Of a stretch of 64,000 nucleotides of DNA, positions 15,955 through 25,870 are shown piece by piece. Each line of letters opens with the position of its first letter. The stretch's first letter is position 1. The DNA comes from an uncultured Maribacter sp. (GTDB lineage: Bacteria; Bacteroidota; Bacteroidia; Flavobacteriales; Flavobacteriaceae). The stretch is taken from positions 248,001 through 312,000 of the forward strand of contig CANLTE010000003.1 in NCBI GenBank assembly GCA_947493885.1, in the 5' to 3' direction. Both the position numbers and the translations under genes were made by a program. The notes beneath the pieces were generated by a model. That model searched no databases, was not told the DNA's origin, and saw only the letters and a program-made list of their open reading frames with translations.

Positions 15955-16641
15955 TCAAGAACTATTTTTATTTTGTTTTTTTTGATTAATAAATTTCCCA
16001 ACCACTACTGCTGTAATAATTACCAAATAAAACTGTCCTATCAATCCAATTAAAATAGCCGCTTTTTGCGCAAGAGGTGTAACAGGTAAAATATCTCCAT
16101 ATCCAATAGTCATCATCGTAATAAAACTAAAGTACATAAGTTGCTCGGTAAGCGTATGTGGTAATGAGTTTTGCATAGTCAACAATCCACCTTTAAACGA
16201 TTCAGGGTTAGTCAATTCTATGCTCATACAAATAAAAAAACCTATAAGACCAAGAGAAATAAATCCACTAATCATCCCAAAAATTATTTTTTGATTAATT
16301 TCAACGGAATACCAAACTTGTTTGATAATTTCATAAGTAACCATCAGATAAAAGGCGAAATAAATCCCAAATTGGATATAACTTGTTAATAGCGGCATTT
16401 CATCATATGCTTGGGTATAACCGAAAATGACACTACTAGCGACTAATAAAACCAAGAAAAACCAGAAAATTTCTTTGCGCTTTGAAATTAGGTTAACGCC
16501 AGCTATTAGATTAAGCAAAAAGAAAATAGGTCCAATACTTTTTTCAAATATTTGTCCTTGAATAAACAATGAACCAAACAATACGGCTATTTGCGTAAAA
16601 AAGAAAAACTCAAAACGATATGAATATAATTTTTTGAACAT
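15955..16641 (-). CDS. Potassium-channel-like membrane protein (Ion_trans_2)
   Basis: This 228-aa protein has about six membrane helices with a re-entrant pore loop before the last. The selectivity filter T178-I-G-Y-G-D183 is canonical for K+ channels. No arginine-rich S4 voltage sensor is visible, and the short tail has no RCK/TrkA domain. It converges on the surface-antigen gene with only 5 bp between the stops. It may act in ion homeostasis at the inner membrane; whether it belongs to the neighbouring envelope cluster is unclear. Confidence 0.8.
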   Translation of the reverse strand: MFKKLYSYRFEFFFFTQIAVLFGSLFIQGQIFEKSIGPIFFLLNLIAGVNLISKRKEIFWFFLVLLVASSVIFGYTQAYDEMPLLTSYIQFGIYFAFYLMVTYEIIKQVWYSVEINQKIIFGMISGFISLGLIGFFICMSIELTNPESFKGGLLTMQNSLPHTLTEQLMYFSFITMMTIGYGDILPVTPLAQKAAILIGLIGQFYLVIITAVVVGKFINQKKQNKNSS

Positions 16642-16785
16642 TCAACTCATTTAAACAGTTAGTTTGGAATCAAAAATTTCGGCTTTTTTTGCCATAATAA
16701 AGGGGTTTTTGAGTAGTATAGCCTTAGCGATAGTGCGAAATGTAAAATTCGTAGATAAAAGTAAAAGTCTAAATGAGTTCATACC

Positions 16786-19700
16786 TTAATCTAATAATGC
16801 TTCATTAAATTGATAACCTTTGTAATCAACCTTATATAATATGCTATAAAAAGCAGGAATAAATAATAAGGTAATTACTGTTCCGAATAAGAGTCCTACC
16901 ATAATGGTTACGGCCATGGGTTCCCACGTTTCACCTCCACCTAAATACAGTGGAATTAAGCCCAATACCGTGGTAAAGGTTGCCAATAATATCGGTCGAA
17001 AACGCTGCAAGCAAGCTGCTATAATGGCATCTTGCGGTTTGCGTTTGATTTCGTTTTCTTCAATTTCTATTCGATCCACGAGTACAATAGCATTGTTAAT
17101 CACAATACCTGCAAGGGAAATAACACCCAGAAAGGCCATAAATCCGAAGGGAACGTTGAAAATCAATAATCCCAGAACCATACCAATAACTCCCAATGGA
17201 ATGGTACAAACAATCATAGCCATTTTACGGAAGGAGTTGAACTGAATAATTAATAACATGATGATAATAAAAGCAGATAAGGGCAGGTAACTGGCCACTG
17301 CGCCCATATTCTCAGCCGTGGTCTCGGCATCTCCCCCTAAATTGTAACTGTAGCCCTGACCCCAAGTTGTAGCTTGTTCTTCTAACCACGGGGTGATTTC
17401 GGCGGTAATTGCTGAAGCATTACCATCTGCGGCCAACTCACTTGAAATATTTATGGTTCGCGTTAAATTCAATCGTTTAACACGGGTATATTGCCATTGA
17501 GGAATAATAGAAGCTACTTGTAATAAGGGCACACTTTTTCCAGAACTCTGTGCATAAATATTCAGGGTTTCTAAAGATGCCAGAGATTGTTGTTTGCTTT
17601 GGTCACTTAACATTACTATGGGAATAGACTTATCGTTCTCTCGATATTCACCCGTGCTAAAACCGTCTAATACAGTTTGTAAAGAAGTCGCAATATCCTG
17701 ATTGGTCACTCCCGCTAGTTGCGCTTTATTTTGGTCAATATCAATAATGAATTTCTTTCCCTTTGGCCCCCAATCATCTTTAATATTCTTAGTCCCAGAG
17801 ATACCGAACAATCTTGTCTTTATGGTTTCCGAAATTTCAGCCAACCTATCTGGGTCATCTCCTGAAACCTTTATTTCTATGGGAGTTCCACCACCTCCGG
17901 AGCCTAATAGACCCACTTTAATATCAGCATTCGGAAAGGAGGTGTAACTGAATGAGTCCAACTTTCTGACCATTTCATTGTTTACCAAGAAATCGGAGGT
18001 ATTGATAAGGATGTGGGCATAGTTTGAATTGGCCTCATCGGGATTGTATCCCAAATCATAGGTTGATGGTCCTTCACCGATATAAGCAGACCAGTCTACC
18101 ACACCATCGGTTTTATTTTCATTGACTTTAAGCTCCTCAGTCATAAAAGCCTCGATGACAGCGACCATCTCCTGAGTACGTTCAATTTTAGTGCCTTCAG
18201 GAAGATTGATATCTGCCGTTATCATATTCCTGTCACTATCGGGAAAGAATACGAAAGCTAGTAATCCGAAACCTAAAATAGATAAAAAGAACATCCCGAC
18301 GATGGTAAAAAGTACAGTTCGCTTCCAGTTGAGGGCCACCAATATTAAATCTTTATACTTAGATTTTAAGCCATTAATCAAACGATCAAGGAAACTTACT
18401 TTACCTTCTTCTTGTTTTTTCACTTTTAAGAAGAAAACACAAAACAGCGTAATAATACTTAAGGCTATAATCCATGAAGATAATAATGCTATGGTAATGA
18501 CCACAAAAATGGGCCCCATGATATCACCCATAACGGATTCAGCCATATAAAAAGACAGGAATGCCGCTGAGGTAGTCAAGGTTGAAATCAATAAAGGTGT
18601 AAAGAGTTCGGAGCAAGAATCTATGGCGGCTTTTTTGACATCTATACCATTCTCCATTTTTACCATGACCGATTCTGCTACCACAATGCCATTATCAACC
18701 ATCATTCCCAATGCCATGATTAACGCTGCCAAAGTGATTTGATTAAGCCCGACATCGATTAAGCCCATTACAAATAGAGTAGTAATCGTAACTATGGGTA
18801 TTAAACTAGCAATCACCAAACCTGTTCTAAGTCCTAAGAAAAACAACATGACAAATAATACTATGGTAATAGATTGCAACAGGTTACCGACAAAATCACT
18901 GATTTTTGTATCAATATATCCATCTATAGAGGCCAATCTGTTTGCTTCTAGACCAACGGGCAGTTTTTCTCGCCACTCATTCAGTACAACATCAAGTTCT
19001 TCTCCTAATTTAATGATGTTCGCTCCCTTTTTTAGAGAAACATGAAGTGATAATGCATCTTTACCATTGATTCGCACAATCTGGGTCGGTGGATTAATAT
19101 ATCCTTTTCGAACATTGGTGATATCCTTTAAGGGCACGACTTGCCCACCTTCACCTACGGGAATAAGCATTTCTTCGATATCGGAAACATCATCAAAGTT
19201 CCCTGTAGGTTCCAATATAATACGTTCATCTTCAACGTTGATTTGTCCACCTGAACTTAAAATATTGGTATTGCTTATAAGACTTTGTAGACGATTTGAA
19301 GTGAGACCATAACTCTTCAGTTTTGTATTATCAAACTCTACGAATACCCGTTCTTCTTGGTCTCCGTTGATTTCGACCTTTGCCGCATCAGGTAGCTTGA
19401 TTAAATCATCGCGCATATCATCTGCATAGGTTTTCATGTCAGCAAAAGAATAGCCATCACTGGTTACGCCTACTGCAATTCCGAAAACCTCTCCGATACC
19501 ATCGTCTTTCAATTGTGGTTGTACACCATTTGGTAATCCTTGAATACTACTTAATTTTCTTCGAAGCCTATCCCAAACGGCTTGCAATTCTTCTGGCTTT
19601 GTTTGCATCACCAATTCCACCTGAACAACAGACAATCCTGTTCTTGATGTACTGGTAACCTTCTTTAGTTCTGGTAATTCTTGGGCTACTTTTTCAATTT

Positions 19701-19896
19701 TATCCGTGACCAATTCCTCAACACGTTCAGGACTAGCCCCTGGGAATGAAGAAACAATAGAAGCAACACGAATAGTATATGGAGGCATGCTATCACGAGA
19801 AAGCCCCTGATAACCTACTAATCCCATAAGCATTACAACTCCAAGGATACTTAAAACAACACGATTATTATTTATTGAAAACTGGGTAAGATTCAT
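16786..19896 (-). CDS. RND-family efflux transporter permease (HAE1/AcrB-like)
   Basis: This 1036-aa protein has the RND layout: an N-terminal membrane helix, a large periplasmic loop (~45-330), helices TM2-6, TM7, a second periplasmic loop and TM8-12. The signature ITLAALIMALGMMVDNGIVVAESV marks the TM4 proton relay, and the C-terminal set VPFGFMAFLGVISLAGIVINNAIVLVD is typical. It couples proton import to export of drugs, lipids or metals as a trimer. It is the third gene of the operon after the TolC and adaptor genes. Substrate is unknown; the lack of metal-binding His/Met clusters argues for organic substrates. Confidence 0.9.
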   Translation of the reverse strand: MNLTQFSINNNRVVLSILGVVMLMGLVGYQGLSRDSMPPYTIRVASIVSSFPGASPERVEELVTDKIEKVAQELPELKKVTSTSRTGLSVVQVELVMQTKPEELQAVWDRLRRKLSSIQGLPNGVQPQLKDDGIGEVFGIAVGVTSDGYSFADMKTYADDMRDDLIKLPDAAKVEINGDQEERVFVEFDNTKLKSYGLTSNRLQSLISNTNILSSGGQINVEDERIILEPTGNFDDVSDIEEMLIPVGEGGQVVPLKDITNVRKGYINPPTQIVRINGKDALSLHVSLKKGANIIKLGEELDVVLNEWREKLPVGLEANRLASIDGYIDTKISDFVGNLLQSITIVLFVMLFFLGLRTGLVIASLIPIVTITTLFVMGLIDVGLNQITLAALIMALGMMVDNGIVVAESVMVKMENGIDVKKAAIDSCSELFTPLLISTLTTSAAFLSFYMAESVMGDIMGPIFVVITIALLSSWIIALSIITLFCVFFLKVKKQEEGKVSFLDRLINGLKSKYKDLILVALNWKRTVLFTIVGMFFLSILGFGLLAFVFFPDSDRNMITADINLPEGTKIERTQEMVAVIEAFMTEELKVNENKTDGVVDWSAYIGEGPSTYDLGYNPDEANSNYAHILINTSDFLVNNEMVRKLDSFSYTSFPNADIKVGLLGSGGGGTPIEIKVSGDDPDRLAEISETIKTRLFGISGTKNIKDDWGPKGKKFIIDIDQNKAQLAGVTNQDIATSLQTVLDGFSTGEYRENDKSIPIVMLSDQSKQQSLASLETLNIYAQSSGKSVPLLQVASIIPQWQYTRVKRLNLTRTINISSELAADGNASAITAEITPWLEEQATTWGQGYSYNLGGDAETTAENMGAVASYLPLSAFIIIMLLIIQFNSFRKMAMIVCTIPLGVIGMVLGLLIFNVPFGFMAFLGVISLAGIVINNAIVLVDRIEIEENEIKRKPQDAIIAACLQRFRPILLATFTTVLGLIPLYLGGGETWEPMAVTIMVGLLFGTVITLLFIPAFYSILYKVDYKGYQFNEALLD

Positions 19897-19919
19897 AGGT
19901 TGGAAGTTTTAAGTTTTGG

Positions 19920-21008
19920 TTACTGTAATCTTACTTTTTGTCCATCTAAAAGTGTTTGTAAGCCTGCAGTGGCAATTTTTTCTCCTCCATTAAGTCCACT
20001 CTTTACCTTAAACCCATTAGAGGTAAGTTCACCAACTTCAATGTTTTGTTTCTTGACCGTACCCGTTTTTCCATCTTCAGATTCAACAATGAAAACAAAA
20101 TTGCCGTTTCCATCTTCACCAACTGCTTTTACTGGTACTACCAAACTACTATCCACAGTTTCCTCACCTGTGCTAAAATTAAAAGTTACATTGGCTGCCA
20201 TACCTGGTTTTACAGCTGTAGTGGGAGTAACAATGTCTATTTTTACAGGATAGGTAGATGAATTTGCATCTACTACAGGAGATACTTCCAAAACACTTCC
20301 TTTAAAATTTTCTCCTAAAGATGAAAGTAAAATATCTACATCCATTCTAGATTGCACTTTGTTAATGACATTCTCGGGAAGTCCTACCATAATATTAATC
20401 TGTTCTCCAGCATTGAGCACCGCAATAACTTGACCAGCGCTTACATTGGCATTAAGCGAACCAGGTATACTAGCAATAGTCCCATTTTTCGGAGCATAAA
20501 TGTAACCGTAATTAATTTGAGACTGCTGAATACTTTTATTTCGTTTTGCCGATTCATATTGATCCAAAGCACTTTGATAACTGTTTTTGGCAGCTTCGTA
20601 ATCACTAAGAGATTGGCTTCCACTTTCATATAGCGATTTTACCCGATCCATAGCTGATTTAGCTGTTTTCATTGCCGAATTGGCACTATTTAATGCAGAA
20701 AGCGATTGTTCATATGCTAAATTAGCCTGTACATTATCTAGCTTAGCAATAAGATCTCCTTTCTTTATTTTTTGGCCGACGGCTGCATCAAGTTTCGTAA
20801 TAATACCGTTACTACGAAAACTCAATTCAATCTCATCTCCAGCTTTGGCGACTCCACTGAAAGTTCGAATTTTTTGTGCATCCGACTTGCCTACGATTTG
20901 ATAGTTTACAGGACGTAGCACTTCTTCTTTCTTTTTCTCTTCCTCCTTACAGGAATAAAATACAGAAATGAATAAAAAGCTTAAAACTAGATTACTGAAA
21001 TACTTCAT
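19920..21008 (-). CDS. RND efflux periplasmic adaptor (membrane fusion protein)
   Basis: This 362-aa lipoprotein starts at ATG 21008 with lipobox VFYSC; an ATG at 21035 would overlap the tolC-like stop by 11 bp. It has a barrel-sandwich/lipoyl motif (GIITKLDAAVGQKIKKGDLIAKLDN), a helical hairpin of about 70 residues (ALNSANSAMKTAKSAMDRVKSLYESGS), then YIYAPKNGTIASIPGSLNANVSAGQ and a beta-barrel domain. It bridges the RND permease and the outer-membrane channel. Spacing to the permease gene is 23 bp. Confidence 0.88.
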   Translation of the reverse strand: MKYFSNLVLSFLFISVFYSCKEEEKKKEEVLRPVNYQIVGKSDAQKIRTFSGVAKAGDEIELSFRSNGIITKLDAAVGQKIKKGDLIAKLDNVQANLAYEQSLSALNSANSAMKTAKSAMDRVKSLYESGSQSLSDYEAAKNSYQSALDQYESAKRNKSIQQSQINYGYIYAPKNGTIASIPGSLNANVSAGQVIAVLNAGEQINIMVGLPENVINKVQSRMDVDILLSSLGENFKGSVLEVSPVVDANSSTYPVKIDIVTPTTAVKPGMAANVTFNFSTGEETVDSSLVVPVKAVGEDGNGNFVFIVESEDGKTGTVKKQNIEVGELTSNGFKVKSGLNGGEKIATAGLQTLLDGQKVRLQ

Positions 21009-21024
21009 AGTTCGGGTTGATTTT

Positions 21025-23367
21025 TTAGTTTCCATTCAAAATGAATTGATTTGCTCTTTGAATAAATGCTTGATTATTATCTTCGGAATTCAAAAGAAAG
21101 AAATAACCAATAGCACGTTCCAATTGCATGGATGCCAATAAATAATTATAATTAGCTGTAGCACTTGCCAATTGTGATTGGAAGTAATTAGTTTGTGCAT
21201 CAATCAACTGAATTAATGGCACAGCACCTTCACTATAAGAAGTTTGAGTCAAATCTAAACTTTCTTTAGCGGCCTCTTCTGCTATTTTTGAAATTTGAAT
21301 ATTGGCAATCTCATTAGTAAGGTCAAGAACAAGGGCATTAATATTGACTTCTATATTCAAATGAATATTACTCTTTTGAATATTTAGCTGATCTTCTTGA
21401 ATCTTCGCGGTTTGCTTATTTATATTTCTTTGATTTTGACCAAAGATAGGAAGCGATATATTCAAGCCTAAATTATATGTGCCATCAGGAGCAACTGGAA
21501 CACCAGGAGTTGTTGTAGATCCCACACCAGATTGAGATAACGCTAAATTATATTGTCCTTGAAGCGCTACTGTGGGTACAAATCTTCCAGCAGCATTTAA
21601 TTTATAATTGCGTTGAGTAGCTGTTAAATTGTATCCAATATTCTTTAGTTCTGGAGCATTGATTTTTGCCTCCTGAATAAGAAAATTTACAAGATTAGGT
21701 CTCAATTTTGGATTATCTAAAATGTCATAAAAATCTTGATATTTGTAGTTAGAGAACAATCCTTCAGCAATGACAGCGTCCTTCAAATCAATCTCCATGT
21801 CTACTGGATTATTCATTAATTGATTAATTGTAAAATATGCTTGACTCAATTGGTTACCTGCTTCAATTAAAGTTTGCATATTCTGTGCCATTTGACTGCG
21901 AAAACGAAGCACATCAGATTTCCCAGAAGCTCCAGCTTGAAAATTTTGTTGCGATATTTCAAGATTCTTTTTGGTAATCTCTAAGTTTTGAGCCTGAATT
22001 TGAGCATTGGTCTTCAAAATCAATGCGTTAAAATAAGCAACAGAAGCATTGAGAACTGCATCCAGCTCAGCAGCATTATACGTTTCTTGTTGCGCTTTTT
22101 GTACATTTTCTTGAATTGCAATACCTGCAGCGGCACTTTCAGAATAGATAAGTTGTTGCAGACCGACACCTCCCGATGTCGAAAATTCTGGATTAGTCCC
22201 CCCAGATATTTCAGCAACACGTGGGTCCAGATATATTCCAGTAGCAGTTGCAGATACATCCGGTAAAAAACTGCTCTTTGCTATTTTTACGTCTTGAGAG
22301 CTTAAATCAATATCCTTACGTTCAGCTTCTAACCCTAGATTGCGTACTACAACACCATTCATAATATCCAAAAGAGAATAGGCATTTTCAGCAATGAAGT
22401 TGTTATCTCCTCCAACAATATCTACGGTTCCTAACATACTATACCGTAAAGGGAATTTTATTTCTTTTGCAGTATTAAAATTCAAAGAAAGCCTGTTATT
22501 ATATTCAAGAAGCATTGGTAATTCAGAAGGGTTAGTACCATTTAAAATAGATTCTACATCCAATGCTATACGTCTAAAAAACTGATCAATATTTGACTCG
22601 GGTTGGTTCGTAGCAAGAATACCCCTTTCCACATCTTGTTTTCTGTAGGCAGAAAAGGAAGGTAATTGATTTTTATTAATGGTAGAAATTAATGTTCTTA
22701 AGGCTGTTTCTGATAAAGTAAAACCTCCCGCTAAATAAACCGCATCAATATCTCCTATTAGATTTGAAACATCTCCATTTTCAGGAATGCTAATCAAGGT
22801 ATATGAAGCATCTTTATTAGCAAAATAATTATCAAAAAGTTCTTTTACAGGTAGTGCGCTGGGGAGGTAATCATCAACTAGAATTCCAACTTTATTGAAT
22901 TCGTAAATTGTGTTAAAAACATCTAAGTCTTTTGAATAGGACAGCGGAGCAATGATATAAGTGATATTATTAACTCCTGAAGTTTTTTGACCCACTGGTA
23001 ATTTTATGAAATCACTATTTACGGAACCAAATACAATTACCGGTTTCGCATAGATTTTTTGTTGATGGAGTGCAATATTGTTGATAACACCAAAGGCCAG
23101 GATGATATCCACATCACTGGACTCCAATGACAAATAGTTTGCCTTTGCCGAATCTAAATCGAAGTTATTTTCAATGGGATCTTTAAATATAACTTTGGCA
23201 TCTTGCCCAACAACAGCAGAAATTTCATTTTGCAACTTTTGAAGTAAAGGAGCATTTTCGATAGACGCTTCATCAGCAAGAATTCCTATGATTACAGTCT
23301 TGGATTTTTGCGTAAACCCTACAAATGTTATAAACAGAAATATAATTAATAAAGTAGTTTTTTTCAT
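21025..23367 (-). CDS. TolC-family outer-membrane factor fused to N-terminal periplasmic-binding-protein domain
   Basis: This 780-aa protein has a signal peptide (ending GFTQ). Residues ~24-320 form a type I periplasmic-binding-protein-like domain related to ABC sugar/ABC_sub_bind substrate-binding proteins: TVIIGILADEASIENA, VDIILAFGVINNIAL, KPVIVFGSV, FNKVGILVDDYLPSA, VDAVYLAGGFTLSETALRTL and GILATNQPESN. Residues ~340-770 are a TolC outer-membrane efflux protein with two repeats of alpha-helical barrel segments (RFRSQMAQNMQTLIEAGNQLSQAY; PLIQLIDAQTNYFQSQLASATANYNYLLA). Ordinary TolCs are ~430-480 aa, so the extra domain is a fusion. It heads the RND operon. Confidence 0.82.
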   Translation of the reverse strand: MKKTTLLIIFLFITFVGFTQKSKTVIIGILADEASIENAPLLQKLQNEISAVVGQDAKVIFKDPIENNFDLDSAKANYLSLESSDVDIILAFGVINNIALHQQKIYAKPVIVFGSVNSDFIKLPVGQKTSGVNNITYIIAPLSYSKDLDVFNTIYEFNKVGILVDDYLPSALPVKELFDNYFANKDASYTLISIPENGDVSNLIGDIDAVYLAGGFTLSETALRTLISTINKNQLPSFSAYRKQDVERGILATNQPESNIDQFFRRIALDVESILNGTNPSELPMLLEYNNRLSLNFNTAKEIKFPLRYSMLGTVDIVGGDNNFIAENAYSLLDIMNGVVVRNLGLEAERKDIDLSSQDVKIAKSSFLPDVSATATGIYLDPRVAEISGGTNPEFSTSGGVGLQQLIYSESAAAGIAIQENVQKAQQETYNAAELDAVLNASVAYFNALILKTNAQIQAQNLEITKKNLEISQQNFQAGASGKSDVLRFRSQMAQNMQTLIEAGNQLSQAYFTINQLMNNPVDMEIDLKDAVIAEGLFSNYKYQDFYDILDNPKLRPNLVNFLIQEAKINAPELKNIGYNLTATQRNYKLNAAGRFVPTVALQGQYNLALSQSGVGSTTTPGVPVAPDGTYNLGLNISLPIFGQNQRNINKQTAKIQEDQLNIQKSNIHLNIEVNINALVLDLTNEIANIQISKIAEEAAKESLDLTQTSYSEGAVPLIQLIDAQTNYFQSQLASATANYNYLLASMQLERAIGYFFLLNSEDNNQAFIQRANQFILNGN

Positions 23368-23570
23368 TTTCTAAGCTTCGAATTTTAAATATAATACTTT
23401 AAAATTATTTATCTATTAGAACGCTTAGACCATTATTTTAATTTGGGATTGAATAAAACCACACCTTTCAACTGAAAAAATGGTGTACAATATCTCTCTA
23501 TTACAATATTCACAGATTGTCTCAGGGTATATAAATTATTAATAAACAAGGGGTTATAGTTGCGCTTTTT

Positions 23571-25865
23571 TTATTTCAAGCTAAAATCTTCTTCTAAAAC
23601 CGTATCTGAGCTTCCTCCAACAAATACTTTGAAGTTTCCTGGTTCAACAATAAAAACTCCTTCGTTATTATAAAAACCAAGTTCTTTTTCGGTTAATGTA
23701 AATGTAATTGCTTTGGTTTCATTAGGAGCTAGCTCTACAAGTTTAAATCCTTTTAATTCTTTTATTGGTCTTGTTACACTTGCAAATAAGTCTCTAATAT
23801 ATAATTGTGCAACTTCTTTTCCCTTATAATTTCCTGTATTGGCTAAAACAACGGAAACTTCTATTTGGTTTTTACCCTTAGCCTTTACTTTAAGTTGGCT
23901 GTACGAAAAATTAGTATAACTTAATCCATGACCAAAAGGATATAATGGTGTATTACTTTCATCTATGTAATGAGACCAAAATACAATATTAGGATTGTCT
24001 GTAGTAGGTCTCCCAGTATTTTTATAGTTGTAATAAATTGGGATTTGTCCAACACTTCTAGGAAAAGTCATTGGTAGCTTTCCGCTTGGGTTATAATCAC
24101 CGTACAAAATTTGTGCTATGGCATTTCCACTTTGCGTACCTAACTGCCATGCTTCTACAATTGAAGGTATATGCTGATCAGCCCATGTAATAGTTAATGG
24201 TCTACCATTGTTTAGTACCAAAACTATGTTTTTGTTCACCTCATAAACGGCTTCTAAAAGTTCTTGCTGCACTCCTGGTAAGCCAATTTTAGTTCTGCTT
24301 CGGGCTTCTCCGCTTTGAAAACCATGCTCACCAAGTACCATAATAACAACATCAGCTTCTTTAGCTATATCAATAGCCTCATTAAATTCGGTTTTATCAT
24401 TGGTATTAATTTCTAATTCAAACGGAAATCCTATTTTACCAAGGGCAACATCCGTTCCCTTAGCGTAAGTTAATTTATTGCCAGAATATTTTTGCATTCC
24501 TTCTAAAACGGAAATAGCCGTATTATCGTCAGCAGCAATTCTCCAGCTTCCAAGAGGACTTGTTTTATCACTTGCTAAGGCTCCAATGAGTGCAATTTTT
24601 TGATTTTTTTGCTTTAAAGGCAATAGCTCGTTTTCATTTTTTAATAGAACAATTGACTTCTTAGCTATATCAAGTACTGCTTCATTAACTTCTGAGCTAC
24701 CTATGACTTCTTTTTCTCTTTCAAGGTTACAATATTTATAGGGGTCGTCAAAAAGTCCTAACTCATGTTTCACCTTTAAAATGCGTCTTGCAGCGTCATT
24801 TATGAATTCTTCGGACACTTTTCCTTCTCTTACCAAATCGGCTAATTCTGAGACATAAGCATAAGATTCCATATCCATATCGGAACCTGCGTTTACAGAA
24901 ATCTCGGCGGCTTGTTTTAAATCTTTGGCATGTCCATGTGCAATCATTTCCATAATGGACCCCCAATCAGAAACAACAAATCCATCAAAATTCCATTTAT
25001 CTTTTAATATTTTTCGTTGTAGCGTACTATTTCCAGTAGCAGGAACACCATTCAATTCGTTAAAAGAATTCATGAAAGTTTTTACACCAGCTTCTACCGA
25101 CGTTTTAAATGGGGGAAATATAATATTGTTCAACGTGGATGTCCCCACATCAACAGTGTTATAATCTTTTCCAGCCTCAGCAAAACCATAGCCAGCAAAA
25201 TGTTTCGCGCAGGCAGCTATAGTATTGTTTTTAGACAAATCATTTCCTTGAAACCCTAATATTCTTGCCTCAGCAATTTTGGAGCCTAAAAAAGCATCCT
25301 CTCCAGCACCTTCCATTACACGACCCCATCTGGCATCTCTAGAAATATCTACCATTGGAGCAAATGTCCAATTAATACCTGCGGCTGAGGCTTCCAAAGC
25401 CGCAACTTCTGATGATTTTTTAATAGCTTCTAAATCCCAACTTGCTGCTTCAGCTAAGGGTATTGGACTTAATGTTTTATAACCATGAATCACATCAAAT
25501 CCAATTATTAAGGGAATACCAAGTCTACTTTCTTCAACAGCAATTTTTTGCACAGCACGTACATCATTAACGCCTCTAACATTAAGCATAGAGCCTACGT
25601 AACCTTTTCTTAAGTGTTCGTATTTTTTTGCTTCATGACCTTCTGAAGGAGCAGGACCAGTTACATCCCAAAAACCATTGTACTGATTCATTTGTCCAAT
25701 TTTTTCTTCCAAAGTCATCATTGAAATTAATTCGTCAACCTTTTCATCAATAGTTAATGCTGTACTATTCGTATTTAAAGCAAGCTTTTTATTTTGACTT
25801 TTTGAGCATGCAACTACCGTAACAACTATCAGAATAGTTGTCAAAAATGATTTTATTGTATTCAT
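23571..25865 (-). CDS. bglX: GH3 beta-glucosidase (BglX-like), lipoprotein
   Basis: This 764-aa protein has a lipoprotein signal (VTVVACSKSQ). The GH3 N-terminal barrel starts at EKIGQMNQYNGFWD. The catalytic nucleophile is D300 in GFVVSDWGSI, and a general acid/base is likely in GEARSR. A C-terminal alpha/beta sandwich and a fibronectin-III-like end domain follow. The sequence order matches BglX-type periplasmic beta-glucosidases. In the PUL it would cleave beta-1,3-gluco-oligosaccharides from the GH16 enzyme to glucose. It is the last gene of the susCD operon, 5 bp after GH16. Confidence 0.9.
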   Translation of the reverse strand: MNTIKSFLTTILIVVTVVACSKSQNKKLALNTNSTALTIDEKVDELISMMTLEEKIGQMNQYNGFWDVTGPAPSEGHEAKKYEHLRKGYVGSMLNVRGVNDVRAVQKIAVEESRLGIPLIIGFDVIHGYKTLSPIPLAEAASWDLEAIKKSSEVAALEASAAGINWTFAPMVDISRDARWGRVMEGAGEDAFLGSKIAEARILGFQGNDLSKNNTIAACAKHFAGYGFAEAGKDYNTVDVGTSTLNNIIFPPFKTSVEAGVKTFMNSFNELNGVPATGNSTLQRKILKDKWNFDGFVVSDWGSIMEMIAHGHAKDLKQAAEISVNAGSDMDMESYAYVSELADLVREGKVSEEFINDAARRILKVKHELGLFDDPYKYCNLEREKEVIGSSEVNEAVLDIAKKSIVLLKNENELLPLKQKNQKIALIGALASDKTSPLGSWRIAADDNTAISVLEGMQKYSGNKLTYAKGTDVALGKIGFPFELEINTNDKTEFNEAIDIAKEADVVIMVLGEHGFQSGEARSRTKIGLPGVQQELLEAVYEVNKNIVLVLNNGRPLTITWADQHIPSIVEAWQLGTQSGNAIAQILYGDYNPSGKLPMTFPRSVGQIPIYYNYKNTGRPTTDNPNIVFWSHYIDESNTPLYPFGHGLSYTNFSYSQLKVKAKGKNQIEVSVVLANTGNYKGKEVAQLYIRDLFASVTRPIKELKGFKLVELAPNETKAITFTLTEKELGFYNNEGVFIVEPGNFKVFVGGSSDTVLEEDFSLK

Positions 25866-25870
25866 AACTT

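Noticed and set aside
18191-18550. Antisense 119-aa frame and similar plus-strand frames across the RND permease
   Set aside because: All are shadows of the permease with Pro/Ser-rich, non-homologous translations.
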